Shown here in pieces: positions 44,224 to 53,192 of a DNA stretch of 56,534 nucleotides; within the stretch, counting starts at the first letter, position 1, and every line of letters begins with the position of its first letter. The position numbers and the translations under genes were made by a program. Where the stretch lies: the NCBI GenBank assembly GCA_015493745.1, contig WGCN01000073.1, positions 1 to 56,534 on the forward strand. The letters run 5' to 3'. Under the pieces are notes generated by a model, which saw only the letters and a list, made by a program, of their open reading frames with translations, did no database searches and had not been told where the DNA came from. This DNA comes from Calditrichales bacterium. Its GTDB lineage: Bacteria; Calditrichota; Calditrichia; Calditrichales; J004.

Positions 44224-45075
44224 TTAAGCCAGGAGAAATCCGCCGGCTATTATGGCAACAGCACCAAGAATGCGATAATAGCCGGCTTTTTCCTTTAAAA
44301 AAAAGAGACCGTATATAATGCTGATGATAACCCCGGCGCGCTTGTAGGCTATAACCGGCCCCACTTTTTGTAAAAGAATCGCCTGATACTGTACAATGGC
44401 CATCGCCCCGCTTATAATACCCAATACCAGCAACGACTTGTTCCTGGTAATTACCATAAGACTATCCCCTTTTTGCAGCACTACCCTGCCCCCGAAATAC
44501 AATCCTAACATCAAATTAATGCTAAAGCCATAGCTAAAACCATTACTTACCAACAGGGCCCGCTTTTCCATCGTCGCGGTGAAACTCCACAAAAAAGAGA
44601 CAAAAACAGCCAGTAAAATACTTTTCAGATTCCGGCTAAAATGTCCTTGAGAAATATAAACACGCATCTCATTGAACTGTAATAAAAAGGCTCCGGCCAG
44701 GATCACCACAATCCCCAGGACCTGCCCGGCATCTAAGTGTTCATCAACAACCAGTACTCCGGTAAAAATTATAAATAAGGGTGTCAGGTTGAAAAAAGGA
44801 GCCACCATGGAAACAGGCGCCTCTTTTAGCGAAGTATATAACAGCGAAAAGGCAAAAATATTGATTAAAAAGGAGGCTCCGCTCCAAAGTAAAAACGCGG
44901 GGATATCGGAGACATAAAAGTGATTAAGAAAAGGAACAAACATTAAGGCAGCAAATAAAAAGAGCGCTGCCATAACTATATATTGACCGAAAAGCCGGGA
45001 GAGTTTTTTTATATAAACCGTTTGCAGGCCAAATAAAATGCCCGTGGCCAGAGCATAGGGCAGCCAGTGTTCCAT
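44224..45075 (-). CDS. EamA/DMT family transporter
   Basis: 283 residues, ten predicted transmembrane helices in two EamA repeats (first half to about residue 137, second from about 150). Motif-like segments APFFNLTPLFIIFTGVLVVDEHL and YKRAGVIISIIYGLFFLKEKAG are the typical repeat ends. Substrate unknown; related proteins export amino acids or metabolites. It is the last gene of the liuB-liuC-csrA transcript, 15 bases after csrA. Its final codons also encode a terminator for the opposite strand. Confidence 0.87.
   Translation of the reverse strand: MEHWLPYALATGILFGLQTVYIKKLSRLFGQYIVMAALFLFAALMFVPFLNHFYVSDIPAFLLWSGASFLINIFAFSLLYTSLKEAPVSMVAPFFNLTPLFIIFTGVLVVDEHLDAGQVLGIVVILAGAFLLQFNEMRVYISQGHFSRNLKSILLAVFVSFLWSFTATMEKRALLVSNGFSYGFSINLMLGLYFGGRVVLQKGDSLMVITRNKSLLVLGIISGAMAIVQYQAILLQKVGPVIAYKRAGVIISIIYGLFFLKEKAGYYRILGAVAIIAGGFLLA
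44242..44291 (+). terminator. plus-strand terminator embedded in the EamA gene
   Basis: GCCGGCTATTAT (44242-44253) and ATAATAGCCGGC (44275-44286) form a perfect 12 bp stem with a 21-base loop, followed by TTTTT (44287-44291). It lies 39 bases past the stop of the small orphan gene and within the last ~22 codons of the convergent EamA gene. Confidence 0.8.
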
Positions 45076-45090
45076 CCGCTTTTACGGGGA

Positions 45091-45297
45091 TCAGTCTTTT
45101 GCGGGCTTTGAGGCTTTTTTCTGTTCATCGAAAGAGATGCCCTTTATCTTCTCATACAGCTCTTCTCTGTATATCTCGACTTCTCTGGGGGCTTCGATGC
45201 CGAGCTTTACCTGATTACCATCGATATCCACAATAATAATTTTAATCTCATCGCCGATCGTAATCGATTCCCCCAACCTCCGTGTCAATACGAGCAT
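45091..45297 (-). CDS. csrA: carbon storage regulator CsrA
   Basis: An RNA-binding homodimer that controls translation by binding GGA motifs. 68 residues. [39 protein letters not shown] and the charged C-terminal tail are canonical, including the RNA-contact Arg in the second motif. Here it stands 21 bases behind liuC and 15 before the transporter gene, not beside flagellar genes as is often seen. The start has a GGGGG ribosome-binding site. Confidence 0.95.
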   Translation of the reverse strand: MLVLTRRLGESITIGDEIKIIIVDIDGNQVKLGIEAPREVEIYREELYEKIKGISFDEQKKASKPAKD

Positions 45298-45318
45298 AAG
45301 AACCCCCTTGTGTTGCGT

Positions 45319-46092
45319 TTATGGAGTAGTCCAATTTGGTTTACGTTTATTCAAAAAGCTATCGATACCTTCCTTAAACTCATCCTCATCCCTGAAACGG
45401 GCGTTTACGACGCTCAGGCGATTCAGATCATCATACATTTCCGAATAGGTGAAGGTATGGATCATGTTTTTGGTTGTGGCCATGGCTCCCGGAGCATTGT
45501 GGCCGAACAGGTCAATATATTCCGCCAGCTTTGTTTCCACATTTTCTTCTATATGATTTACAAGCCCCTTGTGCCGGGCTTCCTCGGCTGTAATTATCTT
45601 TCCCGTGAGCATCAGTTCCATGGCAACCCGCTCACCGACCTGCCGGATAAGAATGGCGGAAACCAATGCGGGTACAAAGCCGATGCGCACTTCCGGATAG
45701 CCGAATTGAGCTTTTTGCGAAGCGATGACAATGTCACACACGCTTGCCAGTCCGCACCCCCCGGCCAGCGCCGGTCCATCCACAACAGCCAACACCGGTT
45801 TTTCGCAGGAATATATCTGAAAGTAAAGCTTTGCCAGTGATTGCGAATCGGCCAGGTTTTCCTCAAAAGAGTTACCCGATATCTTTTTAAGATAAGATAA
45901 ATCGGCCCCACTACAAAATGCTTTTCCCTCGCCCTCAATCGACACCGTGCGAATTTCAGCGTCCTGATTCACTTTTCGGAAAATATGCTTCAGTTCACCG
46001 ATCATCTCATCATTGAGCGCGTTTCTTTTATCCGGTCTGTTCAGCTTTACCCTCAGATGATGCGCTTCCTTCTTGGTTGTTACCACTGCCAT
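45319..46092 (-). CDS. liuC: enoyl-CoA hydratase family protein, probable methylglutaconyl-CoA hydratase
   Basis: 257 residues, crotonase fold. Oxyanion-hole segments FCSGADLSYLKK and PALAGGCGLASVCD, and the catalytic-Glu segment FGYPEVRIGFVPALVSAIL, resemble LiuC more than fatty-acid crotonases. LiuC hydrates 3-methylglutaconyl-CoA in leucine breakdown. Directly follows the carboxyltransferase gene (13 bases), the order found in liu operons. A general short-chain hydratase cannot be excluded. Confidence 0.75.
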   Translation of the reverse strand: MAVVTTKKEAHHLRVKLNRPDKRNALNDEMIGELKHIFRKVNQDAEIRTVSIEGEGKAFCSGADLSYLKKISGNSFEENLADSQSLAKLYFQIYSCEKPVLAVVDGPALAGGCGLASVCDIVIASQKAQFGYPEVRIGFVPALVSAILIRQVGERVAMELMLTGKIITAEEARHKGLVNHIEENVETKLAEYIDLFGHNAPGAMATTKNMIHTFTYSEMYDDLNRLSVVNARFRDEDEFKEGIDSFLNKRKPNWTTP

Positions 46093-46105
46093 AGCTTTTA
46101 CCCCA

Positions 46106-47776
46106 TCAGGTTTGTATCACGCCCGGATTAAACAGGCGTCCGGTAATGTGCGGGTTTAAATTCACAGCCTCCAGGCTTAAAATCAACCTATCCCTCGTCT
46201 CGGTGGGCAAGATAATTTCATCCACCCACAGCCGCGCCGCGGCATATTGTGCCGTGGACTGATCCTGATAGGCCGCTTTTATCTCATCGATAATTTTATT
46301 ACGGTCCTCTGCGCTCAACTGCCGGCCGCCCCGCTCCATCTGTTTTATTTTTATCCCGGCCAGGGTATTGGCGGCCTGGGCCCCGCCCATGACGGCATAG
46401 TGCGCATTGGGCCAGGCATAGATAAAGTTTGGCGCATAGGCCTTTCCGCACATGGCATAATTTCCGGCCCCAAAACTTCCGCCGATGATAAGTGAAATTT
46501 TAGGAACCACAGAATTGGAAACGGCATTGACCATTTTGGCACCAGCCTTTATGATGCCGCTTTGCTCGGCCTCACGACCGACCATGAAGCCGTTTACATC
46601 ATGGACAAACAAAAGCGGGATTTTTTTCTGATTGCAGTCCATGATAAAACGGGCTGCTTTCTCGGCGCTTTCCTTATAAATCACCCCGCCAAACTGAGGT
46701 GGCTGTCCCTTTTGCAGGATGTGTTTTTTCTGGTTGGCAACAATCCCCACGGGATAACCGCCGATATGGGCATAACCACAAACAAGGGTTTGTCCGTATT
46801 CCTTTTTGTATTCAACTAATTCAGAGCCGTCAATAATCCGCGCCAGGACATCGCGGACATCATACGTTTTGGCACTGGTATCCACGGGCACCACAGCCGT
46901 TAACGGTTCCGGATAATGTGCATCCCGGCTTTTTTTAAACTTTACCGGGTTTACCTCCGGCATCAGCGCCACAAGCTTACGCATATGACCGATGGCCGCA
47001 GGATCATCCTTTTCCTTAAAATCGATGGTTCCGCTTAATGCGGCATGCATTCCGGCGCCCCCCAATTCCTCGGCACTGACCTCCTGTCCTATGGCGGCCT
47101 TTACCAGAGCGGGGCCCGCTAAAAACAGACCGCTGCCTTCCGTCATCAATACCGTGTCGGTCATTACCGGTAAATAGGCACCACCGGCCACACACATCCC
47201 CATTATGGCCGTTATCTGTGGTATCCCGAGAGCGGACATACGTGCATTCAGATAAAAAACACGGCCAAAATCATCCTGATCGGGGAAGACATCCTCTTGC
47301 AAAGGTAAAAAGATACCCGCGGAATCGACCAGGTATAAAACCGGGATATGGTTTTCCATGGCAATGGTTTGCGCGCGGATAACTTTTTTAGCAGTCATGG
47401 GAAAAAAGGAACCGGCCTTTACGGTAGCGTCATTGGCAATGATCATACACAGGCGCTGTTCAACATAACCCAGACCGGTAACAACGCCGGCGGAGGGCGC
47501 CCCGCCCCATTCCTCATACATACCGAATGCGGCAAACTGACTCAGTTCATAGAAAGCACTCTTCTTATCCACCAAGAGGTCTATCCGCTCCCGCGCGGTC
47601 AAACGTCCCTTGCGGTGTTGTTTTTCAATATTCGCTGCCCCGCCCCCCTGAGCGATTTCCTGGCGCTGTTTTTTTACTTCCCGGATCAGCGTCATCCATT
47701 CGGCACTCATTTCCACAGCGGAAGAAGTCGTTAAATCGAGTGGAGAATCTATTCTGTCAACATTATTATAAGCCAA
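46106..47776 (-). CDS. liuB: acyl-CoA carboxylase carboxyltransferase subunit, probable methylcrotonyl-CoA carboxylase beta
   Basis: 556 residues, one polypeptide with both carboxyltransferase halves. RKGRLTARERIDLLVDK, YLVDSAGIFLPLQ, GMCVAGGAYLPVMTDT and GGSFGAGNYAMCGKAYAPNFIYAWPNA are typical of MccB. With liuC next to it, leucine catabolism is the likely pathway; the biotin carboxylase subunit is not in the window. TTG 47776 has GGAGG four bases upstream and is preferred to a longer in-frame reading that would pass through that site. Confidence 0.83.
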   Translation of the reverse strand: MAYNNVDRIDSPLDLTTSSAVEMSAEWMTLIREVKKQRQEIAQGGGAANIEKQHRKGRLTARERIDLLVDKKSAFYELSQFAAFGMYEEWGGAPSAGVVTGLGYVEQRLCMIIANDATVKAGSFFPMTAKKVIRAQTIAMENHIPVLYLVDSAGIFLPLQEDVFPDQDDFGRVFYLNARMSALGIPQITAIMGMCVAGGAYLPVMTDTVLMTEGSGLFLAGPALVKAAIGQEVSAEELGGAGMHAALSGTIDFKEKDDPAAIGHMRKLVALMPEVNPVKFKKSRDAHYPEPLTAVVPVDTSAKTYDVRDVLARIIDGSELVEYKKEYGQTLVCGYAHIGGYPVGIVANQKKHILQKGQPPQFGGVIYKESAEKAARFIMDCNQKKIPLLFVHDVNGFMVGREAEQSGIIKAGAKMVNAVSNSVVPKISLIIGGSFGAGNYAMCGKAYAPNFIYAWPNAHYAVMGGAQAANTLAGIKIKQMERGGRQLSAEDRNKIIDEIKAAYQDQSTAQYAAARLWVDEIILPTETRDRLILSLEAVNLNPHITGRLFNPGVIQT

Positions 47777-47860
47777 AACACCTCCATGGTCGCAGGCAGT
47801 GAGCAACAAAAAAATAAGCGTTTTTTGTGATTTCTGTCAAATAGCTATCGTTGGGCTAAA

Positions 47861-47888
47861 AATTTAAGATAATAAATTATATTGTCAA
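47861..47888 (-). promoter_or_regulatory. promoter for liuB-liuC-csrA-EamA
   Basis: On the minus strand TTGACA (47888-47883), 16 bases and TAAATT (47866-47861), a near-perfect sigma70-type promoter. It gives a leader of about 75 bases before liuB. Confidence 0.7.
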
Positions 47889-47903
47889 GAAAAAGAACCG
47901 TTA

Positions 47904-48482
47904 TCACATCTTTAAACGGGCGATTTCTTTCTTTAAGCTCAGAATCATCCCGTTTTCCTTGACGGAAAAAGGCAATATTTCAACGGAAGGTATGTATTTT
48001 TTAAAGTATAGGATTGCTTTATTTAAAGTGTTTTTAGAGATTTTGTCACATTTACTTAAAATAATGCTATAGTTTAAGTTTTGGTGGTCAAGCCATTCTA
48101 TCATTTGCCGGTCGATACTTTGGAGCTCATGGCGGGCATCTATGAGCAGATAGATCCTTTTAAGCTGCTCATTTTGCAGGAGATACTTCTCGATCATTTT
48201 TTGCCATTTTATTTGTTCTTTTTTGGGTAAACGGGCATAACCGTATCCTGGCAGATCGACACAGTAAAAAGTGTTATCGACAAGAAAGTAGTTTACCAAC
48301 TGCGTTTTCCCGGGAGTTCCGGAAACCTTAACCAGTTTTCGGGTACCGAACAGGGCATTTAACAAAGACGATTTCCCCACATTGGAACGGCCGATAAAGC
48401 ATATCTCCGGTAATTGGGGCTGGGGGCGCTGATCCATTTTGATCAGGCTTTTTACAAACTGTACGTTATGGAAATTTATCAT
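47904..48482 (-). CDS. engB: ribosome biogenesis GTPase EngB (YihA/YsxC)
   Basis: 192 residues. P-loop GRSNVGKSSLLNALFG, switch G2 TPGKTQ, G3 DLPGYGYARLP and SKCDKI at the NKxD position. Needed for late 50S assembly in other bacteria. Last gene of the long minus-strand operon; trxA lies 53 bases upstream. No clear terminator was seen after it. Confidence 0.95.
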   Translation of the reverse strand: MINFHNVQFVKSLIKMDQRPQPQLPEICFIGRSNVGKSSLLNALFGTRKLVKVSGTPGKTQLVNYFLVDNTFYCVDLPGYGYARLPKKEQIKWQKMIEKYLLQNEQLKRIYLLIDARHELQSIDRQMIEWLDHQNLNYSIILSKCDKISKNTLNKAILYFKKYIPSVEILPFSVKENGMILSLKKEIARLKM

Positions 48483-48535
48483 ATAAAACAGCCCTGACGA
48501 ATCATATTCATCAGGGCCTTGACCAATACTTTTAT

Positions 48536-48859
48536 TTAGATTTGAGCCTTGATTTTTTCTTCAATGACATTTTTGGGAACGGCGCCAACAATGGTATCCA
48601 CCGCCTGGCCGTTTTTAAAAATCAATAGGGTGGGAATAGAACGTATTCCAAATTTCATTGAGGTTTGCGGATTGCTGTCCACATCCAGCTTTCCCACTTT
48701 CACCTTACCATCATACTCGGCGGCCAGCTCTTCCACCACCGGAGCAATGATACGGCACGGCGCGCACCATTCCGCCCAGAAATCCACCAATACCGGTATG
48801 GATGACTTTAAAACTTCATCTTCAAAATTTGTATCATTCAGTTCTACATAGCTTCCCAT
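48536..48859 (-). CDS. trxA: thioredoxin
   Basis: 107 residues, the exact single-domain length. Active site WAEWCAPCR near residues 28-36, cis-Pro segment IRSIPTLLIF. The N-terminus MGSYVELNDTNFEDEVL fits cytoplasmic thioredoxin. Lies 27 bases after rlpA on the same strand. Confidence 0.96.
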   Translation of the reverse strand: MGSYVELNDTNFEDEVLKSSIPVLVDFWAEWCAPCRIIAPVVEELAAEYDGKVKVGKLDVDSNPQTSMKFGIRSIPTLLIFKNGQAVDTIVGAVPKNVIEEKIKAQI

Positions 48860-48886
48860 CAGATATCCTTTCTTCGTTCTGTAAAT

Positions 48887-49351
48887 TTAATTACCCTGAT
48901 GAATAATTATAGCTTCGATTTCCGCCGTTCCGGAGTTGATCATGCCAATCTCCCGGGCAGCGGCATAAGATAAGTCTAAAATCCTATTACGCACAAATGG
49001 CCCGCGGTCATTTATACGAACCGTGACCTGTTTTCCGTTTTTAATATTGGTAACTTTAAGTATTGTACCAAACGGCAGGGTTTTATGAGCCGCGGTGAAA
49101 GCATACATATCAAATGTTTCACCGTTGGCTGTTTTGCGTCCGTGAAACTTTGCTCCATAATAGGAAGCGATGCCATAAAAACGCTGTGCCCTATCTTGTG
49201 CGCTGGGACGTTTAACGCGCTCAACGCGCTCGCCGTGAAAAGAACCTTGTCTTAAATGTCTGCCCCCGGCACAGGATACTGTAACGGAATTTGTTATAAT
49301 AAAGACTCCCAAAAGGATAAGAAGATGACCATATTGCCTAATCCTTGTCAT
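48887..49351 (-). CDS. rlpA: RlpA-family septal ring lipoprotein
   Basis: 154 residues when read from ATG 49351, which gives a clean signal sequence ([13 protein letters not shown]) and a possible lipobox TVSC-A. The double-psi beta-barrel follows: [32 protein letters not shown] and [19 protein letters not shown]. RlpA cleaves naked glycan strands at the septum in some bacteria. It lacks the C-terminal SPOR domain. The start overlaps the end of the TPR lipoprotein gene by 14 bases; a longer reading upstream is in frame but spoils the signal peptide. Confidence 0.87.
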   Translation of the reverse strand: MTRIRQYGHLLILLGVFIITNSVTVSCAGGRHLRQGSFHGERVERVKRPSAQDRAQRFYGIASYYGAKFHGRKTANGETFDMYAFTAAHKTLPFGTILKVTNIKNGKQVTVRINDRGPFVRNRILDLSYAAAREIGMINSGTAEIEAIIIHQGN

Positions 49352-51473
49352 CTTTTTTATTACCCCTCTTTTTGTCGAGTAACTTTCGATCTTCCTTTTG
49401 AGGTATAAAGTCCTTTTTGGGTGCCACCTCATCCAATTCCAAATCCTTTTCAAAGCCCGGTTTGGGAGTCAGCTTTCTCTCCAGGACATCAAGCCTGCGT
49501 TTCGGCCCTGTCTTGCTTGCGGAAGAATCGGCCGCTGTTTTTTGAGCCACCGGTTTTTCCGCCGCGGGAGGGGTTATCTTGGCTTTGGCTATTTTTGCCG
49601 TGGGGCTTTTGGGATATTCCTTTAACAGCAGCTTATAGGCTTCAATGGCCTTGTCCGTGTCCTGAAGAATATTTTCATATAACCAGGCAACCGAATAGCG
49701 GGATTTTAAGGCCCAATTGGATCCTGAGTCCTGCCGGGCTATTTCCCTGAAGAGGCTGATGGCCTGATCGTAGTGCTCATTTTCCCATAAAGATTCCGCC
49801 TGCAGGTATTTTTTATGCGCCGGGGATTTTTCCGTTTTCTTCGTTTCCGTTAACCTCCCCTGAAGCTTTTTGCTGTATATACTCTCGGGAAAGAGATCAT
49901 ACAGCTCCTTTTTAACTTTTTCCGCATCGATGGAGTCCGACAAGGCCTGATAGGCCGTATACAGCGAAAAATAGGCCTTTGGCGTAAGCACAGTGTCTTG
50001 GGGGTAGCGTTCGATAAATTGCCGGTATGGCCGTAAGGCACTGTCAGGGCGCTCATAGGACAACAGAAAGAACTCACCCAGATTGTATAAATTGCGATGG
50101 AGGCTTTTTTCCACCTGTTCCGCCGTGCGACTGACGGCCACCTTTTTTTCCTTTATCTTTTTAATACTTCGCGTAGCCACCTGTGACGCGTTTGCCTCTT
50201 CACCCTCAGCCGGCCTGAGACCTTCCACCGTTTTATTGGGCACATCGCGTTCCTCATTCGCGCTCAGCTCCCCGCTACTCAACGGCAGGTCTGGTTGTGG
50301 CCGGGAGGCAACCTCAACCGTATCCATTCCTGTAACCATACTGTCCACCAGGGAGGAATCACCATGCTCCAGCTTGTACAAATCCTCATAATCTTTTTTA
50401 ATCTGGTTGTGTATTTTCAGATAGGCAGCCAAAAGTTTTCCCCGCTGCACCGCCTCTTCCACCGCTTCCGCCTTTGGGAACTCTTTACGCACCCGGTCAT
50501 ACATGGTTTTTGCGGAATCAAATTGGCCGAGGTCATATTCAAACTGCTGTCCCAGATAGAAAGCGGCCAGGGCGGCACCTTCCGTGCGCGGATATTTCCT
50601 CAACACCTCGCGGTACTGGCTGCGGGCAAACTCCTTGCTTTCCTGGAATTCGGAAATGTTGGCCAGTTTAACTTCAATCAGGGAGAAATAGCTTTTATAG
50701 CGCTGATCCGTTAAAATGTTTCGCATCAGGGCGATGGCGGAATCATAATCCTTTTTCTCAATAAGGGCGTCAATGAGCCTGGCCAGGGCGTCATAACGTT
50801 TACTCATCGGAATATCATACTTGAGAATGTCTTCGTAGTTTTCTATCGCTTTATCATAGTAGCCCAAAAGGTAATTGGCCTCAGCCATGGAAAAGAGAGC
50901 CTCGGTACTCAACACCTCATCGCCGCTTAGTTCCAGTACCTGTGTATAATGTTCTATGGCCTTGTCGTAAGTTTCCGACTCGAAATAGAGATGGGCCAGA
51001 TAAAGATGGGCTTCGGCTTTTAAATCATCATCCGCGTCACTGGCCAAAATGGCCGAAAAGCGCTCCAGAGCTTTTTCCTTATCACCGAGCATCAAATAGG
51101 TTTTTCCCAGCCAGACTTTTGAGGCGGGCAACCATTCCGATTGAATATACTTTTGGGCAAACTGCTCAAAGATCTCGCGGGCCTTATCATACTCTTCCAG
51201 CTCATAATGGCTTTTTCCAATCAGAAACAAAGCATCATCCGCCCAGGAGCTGCTGTCTCCGTACAGGTTTATAACCTTCCATGATTTTTCAATGGCCCGC
51301 TGAAAGTTCTTTTTGGCATCCCGGGGTAAGGTTTCCTTGCCGGTGGCCGCCTCCTTTTTTGAACGGGCGGACTCAAAGTACTTTTCGGCATTAAAAAAAG
51401 TATTGTAGTAGGCACAGGAGCCCAAAGAAAGAAAGAAGGTAATCGTAACTATATGGATGACATATCTTTTCAT
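49338..51473 (-). CDS. TPR-repeat outer-membrane lipoprotein
   Basis: 711 residues. Signal peptide with lipobox LGSC-A, then the motif [16 protein letters not shown], seen at the start of many FCB-group lipoproteins (from memory). About a dozen TPR-like helical pairs fill residues 60-380 and 450-640 (e.g. [26 protein letters not shown]). A low-complexity linker lies between, and a Lys/Pro-rich tail ends the protein. Such proteins usually scaffold envelope assemblies. Its start shares one base with the sirtuin stop. Confidence 0.8.
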   Translation of the reverse strand: MKRYVIHIVTITFFLSLGSCAYYNTFFNAEKYFESARSKKEAATGKETLPRDAKKNFQRAIEKSWKVINLYGDSSSWADDALFLIGKSHYELEEYDKAREIFEQFAQKYIQSEWLPASKVWLGKTYLMLGDKEKALERFSAILASDADDDLKAEAHLYLAHLYFESETYDKAIEHYTQVLELSGDEVLSTEALFSMAEANYLLGYYDKAIENYEDILKYDIPMSKRYDALARLIDALIEKKDYDSAIALMRNILTDQRYKSYFSLIEVKLANISEFQESKEFARSQYREVLRKYPRTEGAALAAFYLGQQFEYDLGQFDSAKTMYDRVRKEFPKAEAVEEAVQRGKLLAAYLKIHNQIKKDYEDLYKLEHGDSSLVDSMVTGMDTVEVASRPQPDLPLSSGELSANEERDVPNKTVEGLRPAEGEEANASQVATRSIKKIKEKKVAVSRTAEQVEKSLHRNLYNLGEFFLLSYERPDSALRPYRQFIERYPQDTVLTPKAYFSLYTAYQALSDSIDAEKVKKELYDLFPESIYSKKLQGRLTETKKTEKSPAHKKYLQAESLWENEHYDQAISLFREIARQDSGSNWALKSRYSVAWLYENILQDTDKAIEAYKLLLKEYPKSPTAKIAKAKITPPAAEKPVAQKTAADSSASKTGPKRRLDVLERKLTPKPGFEKDLELDEVAPKKDFIPQKEDRKLLDKKRGNKKDDKD

Positions 51474-52207
51474 TAACGTATTCTATCTAAAATCATGACC
51501 AGACCCGTTAAAGCTTTGGATGCCGGGATGCGGATCACTTCGTCGGCATTTTCGGAAAGAGGCGTCTCCTCGGTATTGATTTCCACCAGGTAGGCGCCGT
51601 TGCCCTTGGCGATATAAGGCAGGGACGCCGCCGGCTCCACCACCGATGAGGTTCCTATGGAAAAAAAGACTTCACATTCGGCACTGGCCGTTTGGGCTTT
51701 TCTCAGTATTTTTTCATTCAAAGCTTCACCGAATAAGATCACATCGGGTTTCATTATATTTCCGCACTTGTCACAGTATGGTATTTCCTGACCGGCACTT
51801 TGTTCCATCGGTACAATATGATCACAACGTAAACACCGGTTTCGGGTTATGTTGCCATGCAATTCCAGAACTTTTCTGTTTCCGGCCACCGTATGCAGAT
51901 TATCCACGTTTTGGGTTATCAGGGTAAAATCCTCGAAGTAGTTTTCAATATCCACCATGGAAAAGTGGGCAAAGTTCGGCTTAATCTCCTTCAGCAATTG
52001 ACGACGCCATGAATAAAACTCCCAAAAAAGTTTAGGATCCTCTTCCAGAGCTTCCAGGGTGGCCAGTTTTTCCACTTCCTTATCTTTCCACAAACCATCC
52101 TTGCCCCGGAAGGTGGGGACACCGCTTTCCGCGGAAACTCCGGCACCCGTTAGTACAACAATATTGAAAGCATTTTTTAACCGTATCAATAATTTTTGTG
52201 AAAACAT
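51473..52207 (-). CDS. cobB: Sir2-family NAD-dependent protein deacylase
   Basis: 244 residues. NAD loop GAGVSAESGVPTFRG, TQNVDNLH, catalytic His in ELHGNITRN, and Zn ligands CLRC and CDKC. FYSWRRQLL provides the Tyr-x-x-Arg pair that marks class III sirtuins, which remove succinyl and malonyl groups. It lies between a membrane protein and a TPR lipoprotein in the operon, overlapping the latter by one base. Confidence 0.93.
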   Translation of the reverse strand: MFSQKLLIRLKNAFNIVVLTGAGVSAESGVPTFRGKDGLWKDKEVEKLATLEALEEDPKLFWEFYSWRRQLLKEIKPNFAHFSMVDIENYFEDFTLITQNVDNLHTVAGNRKVLELHGNITRNRCLRCDHIVPMEQSAGQEIPYCDKCGNIMKPDVILFGEALNEKILRKAQTASAECEVFFSIGTSSVVEPAASLPYIAKGNGAYLVEINTEETPLSENADEVIRIPASKALTGLVMILDRIR

Positions 52208-52226
52208 TAATAACTCCGTCCCGATC

Positions 52227-53183
52227 TTAAGAAAAAACTGTTGTCAATAATAGTGGATAAATTGGTAGCACCGCTAGTATGATCACCGTCGTAAAGTTAA
52301 TAGCCGCATACTTTAAGGCATAGGCACGGCCAAAAGACGGTACCAGCATCCTGGGGCTCAACGCAATATAAACACCGGCCATGACGATGGAAATACCCGC
52401 CGAGGAAAACAGAAAACTCAAAACAATAAAGATATAGTAGTTTTCATAGGTAAAGCCACTGATTCCCATGGATGAGGGCACATCTATATTATATAGCAAG
52501 GTAGCCATCTGATAATAAGGTATCAATAAAAACAGAAACAAAACCAGATTTACAATCAAATAGACATTATAATAGATGTTTTTCCTTTTGCGGCGTAACA
52601 GATGATAGCTGAAAAACAAGACGGCCAACAGGCCCCCGAGCAGGAGCAGTTCGGTAAGAGAGATAAAATTACTGTTGGTTAAATAATGAGTCGGCCGGTT
52701 TAGCGACGGCAACAGGATGGTATCCAGTGAAACCAGATAATTTCCTGTTTTGAATAAAAAAAGCGTCAAAAGCGTAGCGCCCATAAAAAGAAGCATCTTG
52801 TGTAAAACGGGGTAACGCTCCTTTGGCTTCAGTTTAAAGTAGGCCAAAAGCAGCAATATAAACAAAAGGTTCAGCCATCCGCTGATCATCATAAAAAACA
52901 GTATCAAACGGGTGGAGATACCCATATAGACAACCGGCTCCAGCCGGGAAAGCCGGCCGGCACAAAACAATGTAAAGGCCTGGGTGACTAAAAAGGATAT
53001 GAACAGGATCACCATGGCGCTCATCATCAGACCACGGTTTATTTTTGCACTATAGGATGGGGTTTCGAATTGCGGGTTTAACCATTTTTTGTGCTGTAGA
53101 TGACTATAGTGATCGATAAAATAAAAACAAAGCACGGCCAACAGACTCAGTACTTGTTCGCTTATAAACAAATAGTCGTACAC
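52227..53183 (-). CDS. polytopic membrane protein, unknown family
   Basis: 318 residues with about nine hydrophobic helices, periplasmic or cytoplasmic loops of 20-30 residues, and a short basic stretch LLRRKRKN near 214. I do not recognise the family and see no catalytic motif. It sits between argD and the sirtuin gene with gaps of 9 and 19 bases, so it belongs to the operon. A transporter or lipid-modifying role is only a guess. Confidence 0.7.
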   Translation of the reverse strand: MYDYLFISEQVLSLLAVLCFYFIDHYSHLQHKKWLNPQFETPSYSAKINRGLMMSAMVILFISFLVTQAFTLFCAGRLSRLEPVVYMGISTRLILFFMMISGWLNLLFILLLLAYFKLKPKERYPVLHKMLLFMGATLLTLFLFKTGNYLVSLDTILLPSLNRPTHYLTNSNFISLTELLLLGGLLAVLFFSYHLLRRKRKNIYYNVYLIVNLVLFLFLLIPYYQMATLLYNIDVPSSMGISGFTYENYYIFIVLSFLFSSAGISIVMAGVYIALSPRMLVPSFGRAYALKYAAINFTTVIILAVLPIYPLLLTTVFS

Positions 53184-53192
53184 AATAAACTT

